Positions 6,046 through 6,097 of a DNA stretch of 6,097 nucleotides are shown here, piece after piece. How positions within the stretch are numbered: the stretch's first letter is position 1; every line of letters starts with the position of its first letter. Origin of the DNA: Fusobacterium sp. (GTDB taxonomy: Bacteria; Fusobacteriota; Fusobacteriia; Fusobacteriales; Fusobacteriaceae); the NCBI GenBank assembly GCA_020024855.1, contig JAHHTB010000116.1, forward strand, positions 1 to 6,097, read 5' to 3'. Under the pieces are notes generated by a model. That model saw only the letters and a program-made list of their open reading frames with translations. It was not told where the DNA came from and ran no database searches. Position numbers and translations under genes: made by a program.

Positions 6046-6097
6046 ATAATTTTGTGTATTTATCATCTCTTGATTATTAATTTTTAAATTACTTTGA

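Noticed and set aside
6046..6097. Possible terminator after the 136-residue gene
   Set aside because: Only weak A/T inverted repeats are present, for example TAATTT-TT-AAATTA at 6078-6091. There is no GC-containing stem followed by a T-run. A terminator, if any, is probably beyond the right edge.

Overview
The window is very AT-rich (GC below 30% by eye), with arginine written almost only as AGA and strong AGGAGG-type ribosome binding sites. This fits a low-GC anaerobe such as a Fusobacterium or a clostridial relative. The lipoprotein style and codon use make me lean towards Fusobacterium, but this is recollection and not proof. All complete genes lie on the + strand. There is no RNA gene, mobile element, CRISPR array or gene-free stretch longer than about 115 bases.

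Layout. Positions 1-115 are a probable divergent control region: a minus-strand promoter and ribosome binding site point off the left edge, and weaker promoter signals face right. A six-gene cluster follows: a PHP-family metal-dependent phosphoesterase (116-931), a lipoprotein solute-binding protein (980-2059), a compact cytoplasmic alkaline-phosphatase-superfamily hydrolase (2077-2898), two ABC permeases (2902-3753 and 3755-4558) and a PotA/FbpC-type ATPase with a C-terminal TOBE-like part (4555-5559). From the binding protein to the ATPase the genes are 17, 3 and 1 bases apart and then overlap by 4, so they form a tight operon. The PHP gene is 48 bases upstream and probably belongs to it. 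After a 75-base gap with its own promoter comes an unrecognised 136-residue protein (5635-6045).

How the genes may work together. The binding protein, two permeases and ATPase make a complete importer of the class that contains polyamine, ferric-iron and 2-aminoethylphosphonate systems. The metallohydrolase gene sits between the binding protein and the permeases and a second phosphoesterase leads the operon. Both enzymes lack signal peptides and should be cytoplasmic. My inference is that the cluster imports an intact phosphorus-containing organic compound (a phosphodiester or phosphonate) and that the two enzymes then release its phosphate. The substrate cannot be read from the sequence.

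The most unusual local feature is at the junction of the binding-protein and hydrolase genes. The hydrolase ATG has no ribosome binding site at normal distance. An AGGAGG lies 40 bases upstream inside the preceding gene, and a perfect 10-bp hairpin between the two would, if folded, bring it to within about 10 unpaired bases of the ATG. Two start sites also needed revising: the PHP protein starts at 116, and the second permease probably starts at a TTG at 3755.
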